Below are positions 10,623 to 24,300 of a stretch of 64,000 nt of DNA, in pieces. The stretch spans positions 939,773 to 1,003,772 of the forward strand of contig BDGG01000010.1 in NCBI GenBank assembly GCA_001949185.1, in the 5' to 3' direction. How positions within the stretch are numbered: the stretch's first letter is position 1; each line of letters starts with the position of its first letter. The translations under genes and the position numbers were made by a program. The stretch comes from Ramazzottius varieornatus. Lineage: Eukaryota > Tardigrada > Eutardigrada > Parachela > Ramazzottiidae. Below the pieces are notes generated by a model, which was given only the letters and a program-made list of their open reading frames with translations, did not search any database and had not been told where the DNA came from.

Positions 10623-12292
10623 ATAATTGTACGTTTTCGTGTAGCGAATAGTAAAATTTCGGGATAACTCTCACCCAACTCATCACTCCTTGCACTCCCG
10701 TTCGGATCTTTCTGGTCAGTTGCTTTGCCTTGGAAGTTGTGCGGTATTTCCGGTGCTGGCTTAACTGTTTTTTGATGACCAAAGCACGCACGATGGATAA
10801 CTATGGCACAGTAAAAATTTTGGGACAGGCATTTTCGTCATGGTGATACGGAAGCACCTGCGCACGCGACCGATTCATTCTAATGTACTTTTCAACACTT
10901 CTCTATGGCTGGATTTCCATTTTACCGTCCTTTCCGCCTGTCCCATAACTTTACTGTCCTTTGATTACCCATCATGAGTGTACAGAACGATGACAGCATT
11001 AGAGGAAGAGGATAAACGTATACACAACCCGTAGCGTAAGTCGTGATGAGAGCGTTGTAACTGACGTAAAGTATTTGCGGAAAAACTGAGCTGTGGTTAG
11101 TGTAGTGTCGTACGGCGTCTCGCGCACGCTCGGACAGCGTAGTTACACTTACAATCAACTTTCAAGGTATACGCACGCCCTTGTAGACCGAGGTAGTAGA
11201 GTGCCAGTGACCCAACGTGAATTTGTACGAGAAAAGAAAAGCGCCAATCAGGCCGCAAAACGCTACCGCTGCATTAGAAAGACATTTCCGAGTCCTGGAG
11301 GCCGGTGGATCGACTCATGTTCCGCCTCATATTTTTATATTTACCACTAGTATTAATTGTAATTCCCACCCCAATTAGCGTTCCCGGTCTTCCTAGGCAG
11401 ACGTTCCCGGTTCTTATGTTTGGGTGGGATTTTCCCGGTAGTGTAATTCTAGACTCGTTTGGGTGTGAATATTCCCGGCATTCCCGGCCTTGGTATAGAT
11501 GTGTATTCTGGGCATCAGATCTTAGGTCAGGATGAGCCTGGGGAGGGCGGTCCTGAGACTGAGAGGAGAGGTTTTCCGCGCTCTATCTGCAGCATTGTGG
11601 TAACTGGTGAGTCATAGTCAAGTCAAACACCCGGCGTGGTTTACGGCACGGCTTACTCAGACCGACAGGTCGGTTTGAGCCGACAAGTCATCATTGGCGT
11701 ATGTCGATTCGGAGGCGGAACGCGCATGCGCATTAGGACGTTGCATGATCGCCATCTTGAATTTATTCGATCTAATTATTTTTGGTAGGCGCATCGGAGT
11801 TTTCCACAGCGAATTTCATCATCGTCCAAGAAATCTGGGGTCCCTTTCATACCGTGCTGCTCAATTTGCTCTTTGCACCATGCTGGAGTTTTACTGGACT
11901 ATCTGAAACCATAATCCGTTGTCAGATCACAGATATTGTCATCTTTCGACATTCAAAGAGTGGGGAAAGTTTCGACGTTTCCACAAGGTCATCTGGGCCC
12001 CATTGCCACAGCTGAGCCCATCTCCCCAGTCTGTCTGGACTTAGGCTTGCTTGAGCTGATTGGTTTGCTGACTACCATGCTATGTCGCTGGGCACATATG
12101 CGCCGGTGAATGGGCCGTACAGAAACTGTGAGTTCGATTTGTGGTTCTCTTCCTTTCCGATCTCTTCTTCCTGCCTTCGCTTTATCCTCTTATCTGCTCA
12201 TCGAGTTATACTTTTGGGCACCGCGTTGTAAGATGGATGGATGTGGACTATCGAAAGGAAGGTTCTTTTTTTTCTGAATTTTTTCTTTGCAG
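10623..12292. other. Intergenic region upstream of Domino, with a TTCCCGG-rich patch
   Basis: No coding frame is supported. Between about 11355 and 11490 the words TTCCCGG and GGGTGGGA recur, including an imperfect inverted pair built on TAATTCCCACCCCAA and TTTGGGTGGGAT, which looks like an old degenerate repeat. A probable non-coding first exon of Domino lies near 12120-12128 (donor gtgagttc), spliced to the acceptor at 12292. Confidence 0.4.
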
Positions 12293-12314
12293 GAGTTGTA
12301 TCAACTCTGTCGTG

Positions 12315-15300
12315 ATGGATCACAGTGATCAACAGCTGGAAGATGTCGAGACGTTCGGCGCAGAAACCAGCATTTCCCTCGTTCCTCCAGACGACTACGA
12401 GCCGGACAAGGAGCAAGACACGTCCGATTCGTGGGATGCGTCTTTCGGTCTGGCTTTCGATACCCGCGATTCCGATCGGTTGGACGATCTAGCCGGCTTA
12501 GCTACTGCTAACTTTGCCCTTCCTGGCGATCGCCTTGGCTTCGGCTGGAAAGAAGGCCTCAAGGTAGCACAGCATGGACTTGGCAGAAGAAGTCCATCGA
12601 GGGAACGGAGCAGATCGCCAGACGAAGCCGAGACTTCTTTCAGTCGCGATGTGCATAGTCCTGCTGCTCTGGCCGAATCCCTGGATTTCACCGCGAAATC
12701 TCACGTTGACTCGCTAGATAACCCCTCTGTGATACTCAGTAGTGATTTTACTCACGAGATCTCACCCATCGTCAACGGACCAAACTCGCACAAGAAAACT
12801 GCCCTGAAAGATGTGATAGCGACGGATGGGTTGGATTTTTCCATTACTTCTGTCGAACAGGTTTGTGTCTTTCGGCATGATCTGATATCGGCCAACACGT
12901 TAAACATGGATTGTGCTTTCAGGAAGGAAAAATTCTCAGTAGGATAGCCGAACTGAGAAAAGTGGGCAAATGGGAAGATTCAAGAATACCGAAATGTGTC
13001 GTCGCTCCACCGTTCAGCAAAGGCATCGTCAACTTTACTAAGGAAGTTACCTGGGTAGCCACGCTGATTGCCAGAGAAAAGAAGCAAAAGATGATCATGG
13101 CGAAAAAGGTAAGCCTTCATGGACACTCGATTGGACTTTGATCTATCGTCAATCGAGTAACCGTCAGTGGAATTTGTTACACTTTTTTCCCTTGATGTTG
13201 TTCGTTATGCAGCCGTATCGTTTCATTCACAGATTGCGTACGCTGTCAAGCGCTGGCACGAGAAACGGGAAGAACAAAAGCGGAAACAAGAACGCGAAGA
13301 AAGGCTGCGAATGAGGAAAGTGGCGAAGCACATAGGCAGTTTGGTCATGGCTTGGTGGCAGGAATTGGGCAAAGTAGGTTGAACTCTAATCGTCGCATTC
13401 TTCTGTGATTCTAATTTATTTCGTGGTTTTTTTACTTGTAGGTTGCCCAGTTAAAACAGAGAGAAGAGATAGAAATTCAAAAGAAGAAAATTCGGGATTT
13501 ACACCTACGTCATCTGATGGACCAAACGGAGGAATTTTCGAGCCGCATGGCGCAAGGCCTGTCGAGAACTTCCACACAACTGGCGATCGAGGATTCCGCC
13601 GAGCCAGTCGAGGAAGAGCTTGGTAGGAAATGATATGTAATAAAGTTTGGAGACCGAAAAGCAAGAAAATAAAAGTCCCAGAATTAAAGATGGGGGTGGA
13701 GGAAAAATCAAAGTGAAAGCAAAAGTTATCTGGAAACTCGGCAAACAAACACGACAAGGTTGTTCTCTCAAGGGGCGCACACTTTCAGCCAGTAACACTG
13801 AGAACGTGCGCCACGTGGGTAAATAAAGTTACGAGTCTGTTTGCCGAGCTTCCATTTGAGTACGCGTTTTTCGTGGATAAAATTTACGTAGTTTTTCGTT
13901 CTGCAGATCCTCAGGACAAAGAGTTCGAGGTCGAAGAAGACTCTGAGGCAGTGGACGAAGAAGACACGATCTCGGACGAAGAAGCGCAAGAAGGCGAGCA
14001 ACAACAGAGCGAAGATGCGCTGATGGAAGAAGCTGATCTGCCCATCGAAGAACTTCTCAAAAGGTACTCTGGCTACGAAGAAACTGTCCTTGCAGCAGCG
14101 GAAGCCCCTTCTGTCAACAAAAGAAGACGGACCATGTCCAGAAATCCTGACTTTGAGTACGAGATCGAAAAGAAGAAGAAGCGCGATGATGATTGTAGGT
14201 TGACAAGCCTAGAGTTTGTGGGAAAGATTTTCTACATCTTTTTTGTCTCTCTTGCCTTCCAGTAAGCGTGCTGGTCCAACCATCCAACGGGGAGGAACCT
14301 TCGATGTCCAGAACGGTGAGTTTCTTTTCGAGAATCATATTGAGTATTGACTTTGGGTAAACCTCTGTCCTGCCATTTCGAAGTCTACCTTTGGAAAGGA
14401 TTCACGATGGGGTGATAATAGGAATTTCTCAGCTGATGTTCCGGTACTGAACTGGTATCTTAACTTCAAGAGGAATTGACAGATGGTTCTTTTGTCTTTT
14501 GCAGGAGAATGCGTCGTTCGATGACAAGGTCAAGAAACGAGAAGAAGCCATGGAGAAGCTCAAGCCGAAAGGAAATTCCCTTTCCAGTACCGAGGTGAGT
14601 TCTGCGAGTTGAAAGTGTGCCAGTTATACGATCGCTCCTTCCTCCAAAATTAAGTGAAAATGGAGAGTGGCAATTGATTTTCATACAAGGAATATTCGGT
14701 AGGATGAATGATTACGTTTTCGATAGGTTGTGACGAAAGTTCCCTTCCTGCTTCGAGGCAGTCTCCGAGAGTATCAGCATGTTGGTCTCGACTGGCTAGT
14801 GTCGCTGTACCACAATCAGATGAACGGTATCTTGGCAGACGAGATGGGCTTGGGTAAGACTATCCAGACCATCGCCTTCATTGCTCATCTGGCTTCGGCC
14901 GAGAACAACTGGGGCCCTCACCTCGTCATAGTCCCCACATCGGTCATCCTCAACTGGGAACTGGAGTTCAAACGCTGGTGTCCTGGCCTCATCATCAAGA
15001 CGTACTACGGCAGCCGAAAACAACGATTGGATCTCCGAACGGTGAGAAGAGATTGTTTTTAAGTGGCGCACGAGTTCTACCAATAACACCGAGGTCGTGC
15101 GCCACTTGGGAAAGCAATGTTGTCCAATTTGTTGCTCACGGTTCTCTTTCTGCCTTCTGTTGGCCCCAAATAACTGCACAAAGAGGGCCAAGTTCTGGTT
15201 AAACTGTATTCTCATTTGCTTTCTTCGATAGGGATGGACGAAGCCTGATGCGTTTCACGTCTGCATCACTTCCTACAAAGTGGCCACGCAAGATTACTCG

Positions 15301-18300
15301 TCGTTTCGAAGAATGCGCTGGCAGTACCTCATTCTGGACGAAGCACAAGCCATCAAGAACTACAAGTCGCAGCGGTGGACACGGATAGCAGAATTCCCCA
15401 GTCATCGGAGACTGCTGCTGACCGGCACGCCTATGCAGAATAGCCTGGAAGAAGTCTGGGCGTTGCTGCACTTCCTGGCACCGGAACTGTTCGAGAACCT
15501 GAACATGTTCCAGCAGCTGTTTTCCAACCCGATGACAGCCATGTCGGAAGGGAAGAAGCCTCAAGATAACGCCATCGTCAAACAACTTCACACGGTAAAA
15601 ACACAAATGAGAGCGAATACAATCGACGTGGCAAGTGGCGTACGCTTCCGGCCAGGCCCTTCGATGATGTGCGCCGCTTGAGAAAACGGTCGAGTTTGTT
15701 TGCCTGTCTCGCGGATACTGATCAAACCTTCGAACCAAATGTACCATAATCTGCTTGGCTACAGGTTTTGAGGCCGTTCATTCTGAGGAGGATGAAGGCC
15801 GAAGTGGAGACACAGCTGCCGAAGAAATTCGAGCATGTGGTGCAGTGTCGGTTGTCGAAACGGCAGAGGAACCTGTATGACGATTACATGTCCAGAACGA
15901 AGACGAAAGAGACCTTGGCGACTGGAAACTACCTCAGTGTCATCAACATCCTGATGCAGCTGAGAAAAGTCTGCAACCACCCGAACCTGTTTGAAGAACG
16001 ACCGGTGTTGTCGCCTATGGTGGTTGCTCCCATACCGATCAAACTACCCGGCCTTATTTTCGATGTCTTAAATTCCACGAGAGACCCTCCTTATGTAAGC
16101 ATCTTTGTTGTTCAGTCTGATTAGCCTTCTCTGATTTTTTTTGCCGACTTTGCGACAGATCTGGAGGATTTTCCAAGATGCGCAAGTTGCCATGAATCTG
16201 CATACTTCTACGGTCCTTTCTGAAGGGGCTGATGTATGCAGTGCATGTTAAAGTGGCGCACTTCGTCGGTTTTCTGGCATATTTGCATGAGTTTTCCGCT
16301 TTTGTAGTATGAAATGTTATCGTAGGAGTTCTGTCTTGATTTTCTCCAGTAGCTGAGACGTCTGAAATAATGTTCTTGCCTCTTTACAGATGAAAGAGGT
16401 GTCGACAACGATCAGATTGCCTTTTTGGCATTCACCCAGCGGGCTCTTCTCGACCGACTCGTCGACGCTCCTGTCTCTGGTTCCGCCGGACGACAAGCTG
16501 GCCCCTCTGAGGGAAGAGGGAAAAGAGATCGCGCCGGCTGAAATGTCATACCCGCAAGACTTCCCGGCGGTGATGAATTCCATCGAACTGACCATGACAG
16601 ACATGATGGCGGGCACGCCCTTCGTTCGCGATGACGAGCGCCTATGCACCGATCTCTGCACACATTCGCCAGCGCCTCCTGTAAAAGCATTCTCCACGGT
16701 GGCAACAGTCCATACTGGAAGAGTCAAACGAAGCCTCAAAAACGGCACAGGCCCAAGTAAGAAAAACTCAGATAAATGGTCGAAAAATACTCTCGGAACT
16801 TTCAAGGCACAGAAAATTTTTGGCGATTAATCTTAATTAAGGGGGAGGCGACACTGGAGTCATTGCTGCGGTTTGGTAATGTCGCATCGATGCTAAAGTG
16901 TTCGAAAAGTATAACTTTGTCATTGGATATGCTTTGAGTAGTGCTCTTCGGCTACTTCGCTAATTCTTTTGAGACATTAGCTCAGACGTTACAAACGTTG
17001 CTCTTCTTCAGGGACGCCGATGAGGAATGGGACGAAGAAGCTCAGGTCCAACGTTGTCGAAGTGAACCCCGAAGCCCCCGTCAGGATATCCAGTAAACGT
17101 TTCACAGACGACGTGGTGCCGTTGTTGCTGAAACAGCAACGCGAAGACCATTACGATGTCTTCGTGGCCAGCAACAGGCGAAAGTGCGAGCTGAAGCCGC
17201 TGATCTTGGAAGATGTCCTGAACTTCGTCAAGCTGAAGAATGGAGGAAAGGGGGACAGAAGAACACCGCTGGACGTGGCGGAAACCGGCTATGGCCAGTG
17301 CTTGGAAGCGCAGAAGGAAGTCCTCCAAGAAGGTAAGCCAGCAAATCATTTCGACCCCTCCCAAACTCCATTAGATTTTTCTGAATTTCCCGTAATCTGG
17401 AAATTAGAATCGAAAGTTTGATGAGAATTCGGTAAAAACCAACTGAGCAAAATTGTTTCCTGAGTGACGCACAAACTCGGTATTTTCGGTTGGCAGGATG
17501 CGTCACTTGGGAAAATTAGCTTAACTTGTGTTTGCCGGGGTGTCAAATAGTATTAAATAAAATACTAGTCAAAATGAATTGAGCGAAATCGGAAATGAAA
17601 ATTTGCAGGTCCGTTTCGGAAAGGCTACTCGGCTCTTGAAGACATGACAGAGATGGGCGCTTCGGTTGGTACGTGTCTTCGCCGTCGAGATGTGAGCTTC
17701 TGGCTGGAAAGCATGTCACTGGCGTACGCGCCGGTCATGACGTCGCCGCCCATTTTAAGGGTGTCTAATATGCCGCGGAGGGTTTTGGAAAAAATGGACT
17801 TTCTGGAGAAGCAGCTGATGCCCATTGTCAAGCACGTCTCTGAAGTATTACATCCTGTGCAAAGATTGCGCGTGCTGAAGTTCCCGGAAACTAGGTTGAT
17901 CCAGTACGATTGCGGGAAACTACAGGCGCTGGACGATCTGCTGAAGGGACTCTTCGCGGGATCGCATCGGGTCTTGATCTTCACGCAGATGACGAAAGTC
18001 CTGGACATCCTGGAGATCTTCCTAACGTATCACGGCTACAAGTACCTGAGGTTAGAATCCGTGTCTTCCATTTATCTGCGTACATGGAATCAATGGTGAA
18101 TGTACGGCCTACTGTATGTAGGTCCATGAAACGTAAAGTTTCAAGTCTTACATGCACGGGCATACAGAACCCTTTAGTGGTATGCGGTTGGCTGTGTGTG
18201 CAGGTGTATGAAACAGGTTTTTACTGATTTTGATGTGATGGATTTGATGGTTGGTTTTTTCTACAGGTTGGACGGCACGACCGGTGTGGAAATGCGACAG

Positions 18301-21300
18301 ACCTTGATGGATAGATTCAACAGGGACAAGCGGTACTTCGTCTTCATTCTGTCCACCAGATCCGGAGGTGTCGGTGTCAACCTGACCGGTGCAGATACGG
18401 TGGTCTTCTACGACAGCGACTGGAACCCCACCATGGACGCCCAAGCGCAAGACCGGTGCCATCGCATCGGCCAGACCAGAGACGTCCACATCTACCGGTA
18501 AGCGAATTTGAATTCCTCAACAACCATCGATAGGAGTGCTGTGGATAAAATGAAAGATTTTGGCTCTTTCGACAGGCTCATCTCAGAATACACCGTCGAA
18601 GAGAATATTCACATGAAGGCCAGTCAGAAAAAATACCTTGGGCAGCTGGCGATCGAGCAGGGAGACTTCACGACTGCCGTCCTGAAGAAGGTGAGAAAAT
18701 ACTTCCTTTTTTAGGATCGAGAGCTCGGGAAACAAACGTGTCAAGGTTTCTTGTCAACGGGCGCGAGTTTTCTGCGTTATTGCCTGGAAATGTGCGCTAG
18801 TCGGATTACTATTTAATCTTGTTTATTTTTTACCATTTGTTGGACTGGCTTTTCACTTGTGAATTTTGTAGGAGAACTTCAAAGATATCTTCGGCTTGAA
18901 AGAAGGTGATCTTCCGGCCACGAGTACCGAAGAGAAGTCCAGTCATGAAGCGTCACTGGAAGTGGTGAACGAAGAAGCAGCTATCGAGGCGGCCATTGCC
19001 GAAGCCGAAGACGCCGACGATGCCGATGCAGCTCGCAAAGCCAAGGCCGAAGCTAAAGTCGAAGAGGAGGAAGAAGACGATGACGATGATCAGCCAAGAT
19101 TCAAAGCCATCCAGAAACTCCTGGCACCTATTCAGTGCTATGGTGTCCAGTACATGGAAAGCCACGTCTTGGACCAGGACGTCATGGAAGAACTTGAACA
19201 AACACGGGTACGAAATCAAATTGAATATACCGAAGGTTTTCGATGTTTGAGCTGCAATATTCGATCAGACGAGCCTAGAGTCACCGTTTGGAAGAGGAAG
19301 CGTTCAGGTGGTGCTAATGTGTTCGGAAAATATTTTCGTGAAAAACGAAGTCTGGATTGTGTCTTTATGGCCATTCAGGTTGATTTCTCTCGATACAGTG
19401 CTCATTTTACTTTGTGATTTCTAGTTTGGCCGGAAACTCTGAAGGTTTCCGTCATTAGGTTTGTAGAGAAATTGATGTTTGATGTTTTATATTTGCAGGA
19501 GGAAGTGGAAAGGAAGAAGAAAGAGTGGGAACTGAACCGCCTAGAAATTGCTAAAGCCGAGAAGATCAGAGCTGCTGAAGAAGTTTGCGAGCCATACGTC
19601 GTAACAAAAACCCTCATGGATCCTAAGGTAGATAAAAGGAATTTGAGACCGTCGTCTAGTAGACGGAAGGCCGCTGTGAGTCCGTCGCCAGCAGCTGTTG
19701 CGCCACAGCTGTTGCCGCAAACACCACAGTCGGAGCCACAAACGTCCAGTCGCGGGCGTTCCCGTAGAGTTTCTACAGGTTCGCAGAGTACTCCGAACAG
19801 TAGTCAGAGTCTTCCCTCGACCAGTGGAGGGAAGGAGAAGGCCATACCCAAAAAGAAGAAAGATGACGATCCGGAGTTCAAGCTTCCCTTGCCGGTGACA
19901 CCCAGAATGTCCAACGGGAAAACCAGGAAAGTATCGACGAAGGAAACAACTCCATCGACTCTTGCGAGTGCAAGTTCTCGACCACAGAGAACGACGCGAA
20001 GTCGGGGAAAACGGGAGTAAAAGTAAAAGTGAAGATATTACTTGATGTGATAAATTAAAAAATTGCCGCAGTCTGATGATGCAGTCAAGTTGAGCTTTCA
20101 GTCTTTTTGTACAATCCCCTTTCAAGATCTTTTTTGTAGGTTGAAACCCCCTTTTTGTGATATGTTGGTATCTTAGCAGTTTAGCTGATGACCATGATGA
20201 CTGGAGGAAATGAAAAGTTCGAAGGTGTGTGTGTGGTTCGTCGTGCGTTGGGTAATCTCGCTTCTCTGGACATGGCGCGGCTTGGCATTGCAAGGTTGAC
20301 TGCGAGAGACGAGATGGCCCCTTTCTTGTTGAGGGAAAGGGGAGACTGAAGATTTTGCCATTGTTGAATGGGGGATGGGGGCAGTCTTCTCGTTCTCCTT
20401 GGACTCGACTCACTCTTGTGGGGGAATCAACTAGCAAGAAATACCGCAGTGCCAAGTCTGTCCAGGGAAAACGAGAAGCACGAACCCGCCTTCGTAATGG
20501 GAGAAAACTTTTCATTCCTCTGTCAGGAAATCACCGGCAGCTTCTCAGATAGGAAAGGAACCAGGAAGATTTAGGACGGCTCGCAAGAACATTTGTTACG
20601 TTAGCCGTCTGTTTTGAAAGTATGTACTTGTGTTTTAGTTCTACGAGGACATCTTTACCGGAGAAAATCCCGAGGTAAGAAAGAAAACATGGTGTTCGAC
20701 TTTCAAAAGCAGCTGGGACGAGAGCAAAGGAGTTGACCAATACGTTATCTCAAGTGGGGCACGTTGTCATTTTCATCAGGCCGAGCTTGGTTCGGCTCTT
20801 CTAAGTCTACGATTGTTGAAATTCAGTGGACGAGGAAAGTAATGGAGCTCTCTGAAATCTCAACCTTGGACTGTTAAATGATACGCTAGCTAATCCGGGT
20901 AGCCTAAAAATTTCATTCGCATGCCCTGTGCTTATTCGTCTGTGGTTGGCCTTCCCAGTTGTCAAGACCGCTGGCTAGTGTACGGGAAGTGTGCGCCGCT
21001 TGGGGAAACGATCTGGTTTAATTCATTTGCCCACGTCCCAGTTCGTTGAATTTGTGTGATGAAAACCACGACGGTCTTCCGAAAAGATCTGAGCGACAAA
21101 CCCTGTTTAAACCCAAACTCTGAAATCTCAATCGGATATTGTAAACGAGAAAACGAGAATGACTTATCTCGCTGTGTGATTTCTACTGATGAGCCGTTTT
21201 CCCGTTGTTACAGTTCGTGCAAGACATTGATATCCCGATGTTTCACTTCCGTGATGTGGCCTCTCCGTCGTTATCTGACAAGGAGAACAACGTGAAGGAT

Positions 21301-24300
21301 TACTTGACGTGGGGACCACACTACCGGAATCCTCCACCGGAAACTCAACTACCTTCCAGTAAGAGAAAGTCTGGTGAGTTTCAATAATCATTTACCCATT
21401 CGAACAGTTCCTTACTTTAATTTGGCGTTTACAGGCAAGAGACTACGGAAAGACAAGCAGCTACCAGATCCTCTCATGTCAAAGTCGTCCAAGCGCAAGA
21501 AACTGGACCACTTGGCTCCGCTCAACTTCGATCCGATGATCGGCAAAGGTCTTCGCTTACCACCACACATGGGTCTTCCTCGCGACCTGTACGGCTCCAG
21601 CTACGACATTCCGGATACGTTAGCTGGCTTAGAGACTGCGTCGGCGGACTGGAAGCCCTTCGAGGACTGGCAGATTGTAACGGTAAGTCGAACTTCTGAC
21701 CGGATTGGGTATCTCTCATCGAATTACATTGGGCCACTTTTTGTTCTAGACTTCGTCGGTACTTCAGAATATTCCTCCTTCCGCGACGAATCCTCTACCG
21801 ATACCTACGACTGGTCGTACTTCCTTCGACTTGGTTGCGTACGTCTCATCGACGAGTAACTTGCGATACCGCATACCGATGGACTGTCAGGTGAGGGTGA
21901 AGACACTGCGGATGCGGGAAGACAAAGAAGCGCCGGTTGATGTGGGACCAACACCAACCAAGAAGAAGAAAAAATCCAAAGCTGAAGACCAGATCCTCGA
22001 CAAGGTAAGCTGAGATTAAGACATTATTTCTCCGATTCAGTTTCGGATTATCCTGCAAAATTTTTAATGTCAACACACCTACTCCGGCTGTTGACTTTAG
22101 GCTCCAGGAAGTATCCCGAAGAAGGTGGCGGTGGCAGTTCAAGAAGACGGTGGGCGTTCCCGCACACACCTCTACAAAGACCTCTTCGGCTCCTTCCGCA
22201 ACCAGAACTTCAACTCGCCGTTGGTCAAGCGGGACATGAACGCCTACCAGCGTAACCCGCCAGCGCCACCAGGCAGCGCCGGGGTTGGTCTACCCGAAAT
22301 CCCGTCGAACGTGGAAGATCTGATCACGCCGCTGGCGGCACTCAAGAAACGTCAAGAACGCGGTACGGTGTCGAGAGCCTTCTTGCAGGAGACAACACTG
22401 AAGTGGGCACAGGCACTGAATGTGGCGGTGGACCTTAATGGACAGCTGGCTAGCGTGAGTATGCTGTCACCTTCACCCAACAAGAGCATCCTCCAGCAAA
22501 CGTTGCAGATGGGAGTGCCGAGAACGCCGAATACTCTGGGACCGATGATGCCGAGAGGACCGCTGACACCGGGAACACCGGGCTCGATGCAGTCGGTGGT
22601 GAATAACTTCGTGCTAAATCCGAACGTGCCACAGCAGAGACCAGTCTTCGTGCCGAATAACAACGTGGTAAGAATTTTTCGAAGAAGACTTGAAATAATG
22701 GTGCCAAAAACGATGCGCTTTTTGGGAGTCGAACCGAGGCGGACGACTTGTTGACGTGTTAAATTTGAAGCGCTGACGTCACTGCCGTTTACGGATTTTG
22801 GCGGTAGCGTCGTAAAGTTATTTTCGACTGTTATCAGACTGACTTTGGGTCTTTGTTCTAGCCTTCACCAGTGACGCCGCAGTCCAGTAGTCCCTTACCG
22901 TCGCTGTCGACCTCCGGTATCAACCAGTACATGGGGAACATGGCATCGGCGGCAGCTGCTTCTACTTCCGCCGGAATATCCGGGACCTTACCTACAGTCT
23001 CAACTGCCCTACAACAGCAAGCACAACCCGTCAACGTGATGTACGCACCCACCGGTCCGCGTGCTCCCATGGTCGTCCAGCAGAATGGTGTTCCACAGCA
23101 GCAAGTACAGCTGGGTGTTCAACAAAAACAGAACCTGTTTCAGGTGAAAGAGTTCCTGACAAAGCTCTGTGCAGCTGGCCAACCCGTCACGGTCGACTCG
23201 GTCAACTTCCAGAAGCTGAAAGAGTTCCTCATGTCCAGGGGCATCGCCTTCAACGAGTCGCAGATCGCGGACTTGCTCAAGATGTTTGCTGGAGCCAGCA
23301 GACCGATGAGCGCCATAAGTCCGACAGGTACTGGTCCGAGTCTTCCGGTTAGTGCGAGTGGACAAGGCGGTGGAATACCGGGTTCGCCGGTGAATGTTTC
23401 CTCTGCGCCGATGGTGAGCACGATCGGTAATGTGCAGAAACCACCGCCCTCGCCATTCCTAATCAACAACACGCAGGTACAGTAAATTTCCTTTTGAAAT
23501 ATGCCTATTGTGGTTGAAGTCGGTCAACTCGTGCATCTAGAACTGCGAAACGCCATGAGTTGTGCGCGACTTGGCGTGTCCACTTGAAATGGTGTGCCAT
23601 GGGGTTTTCATGTCTCGGTGATCTGGTAGGCGATCTGCGTAGGAAGCTTGATGTTTGGTGATTTCAGGTCCAGTCGATGGGAACGCCAGTGACCAGCGGT
23701 CCGACCATAACTGCCATAGCGCCGCGACCAATTATGGTGAACAACCAGGCTGGGGTCCGGCTGCAGGCGGTGCCAGCACGGGCCAACGGTCCAGGTACCG
23801 TCACGGTTAACTTCCCTCCATCCAGTCAGGCTTCTACCTCCGTTCCAGCCATCCGAACTTACCAGAAGAGAGCACCGGCTATCGCGGTCCGCGTGACGGC
23901 ACCGATCGGCAATGGTCCCACCACCTCATCCGTCTCACAGGTACCGCCGGTGTTCCGTTCTGTCAACTCACGCATCGAATGCTAGAGAGCGTTCAATCTT
24001 GTACGCGACTTGATCGTAACTGGCAGAAAGTTGTTTTGTTCAGTCAACTCGCGCACCTAATTTTTTCAAGAAAGCTGTGTTTCGTGCGCGATGTGATCGT
24101 GGCATCCAAAAAGTGTTTCTGTTCGGTCTACTCGCGCACTGAGTGCTTTGGAGAGCTCGGTGTAATGCGCGAGTTGATCGTGAAATTTAGGAAGCTGCTT
24201 GGGAAATTCTTGTACCAAATCACTTTGTAGGTGATGACGCCGGTGACGAAAGGTACAGTCTCTCAAGTCTCCAGCCTTGCCAACTCTTCGACCAAAGCAC

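Noticed and set aside
16159-16233. Considered dropping this Domino exon as spurious
   Set aside because: Kept because its borders are acceptable and frame is preserved, but exon 10 also joins exon 12 in phase without it, so it may be skipped.
23957-24190. Tandem hairpin units considered as a CRISPR array
   Set aside because: The repeats are eukaryotic intron sequence, imperfect, with internally paired arms and no unique spacers of constant length; no cas genes are present.
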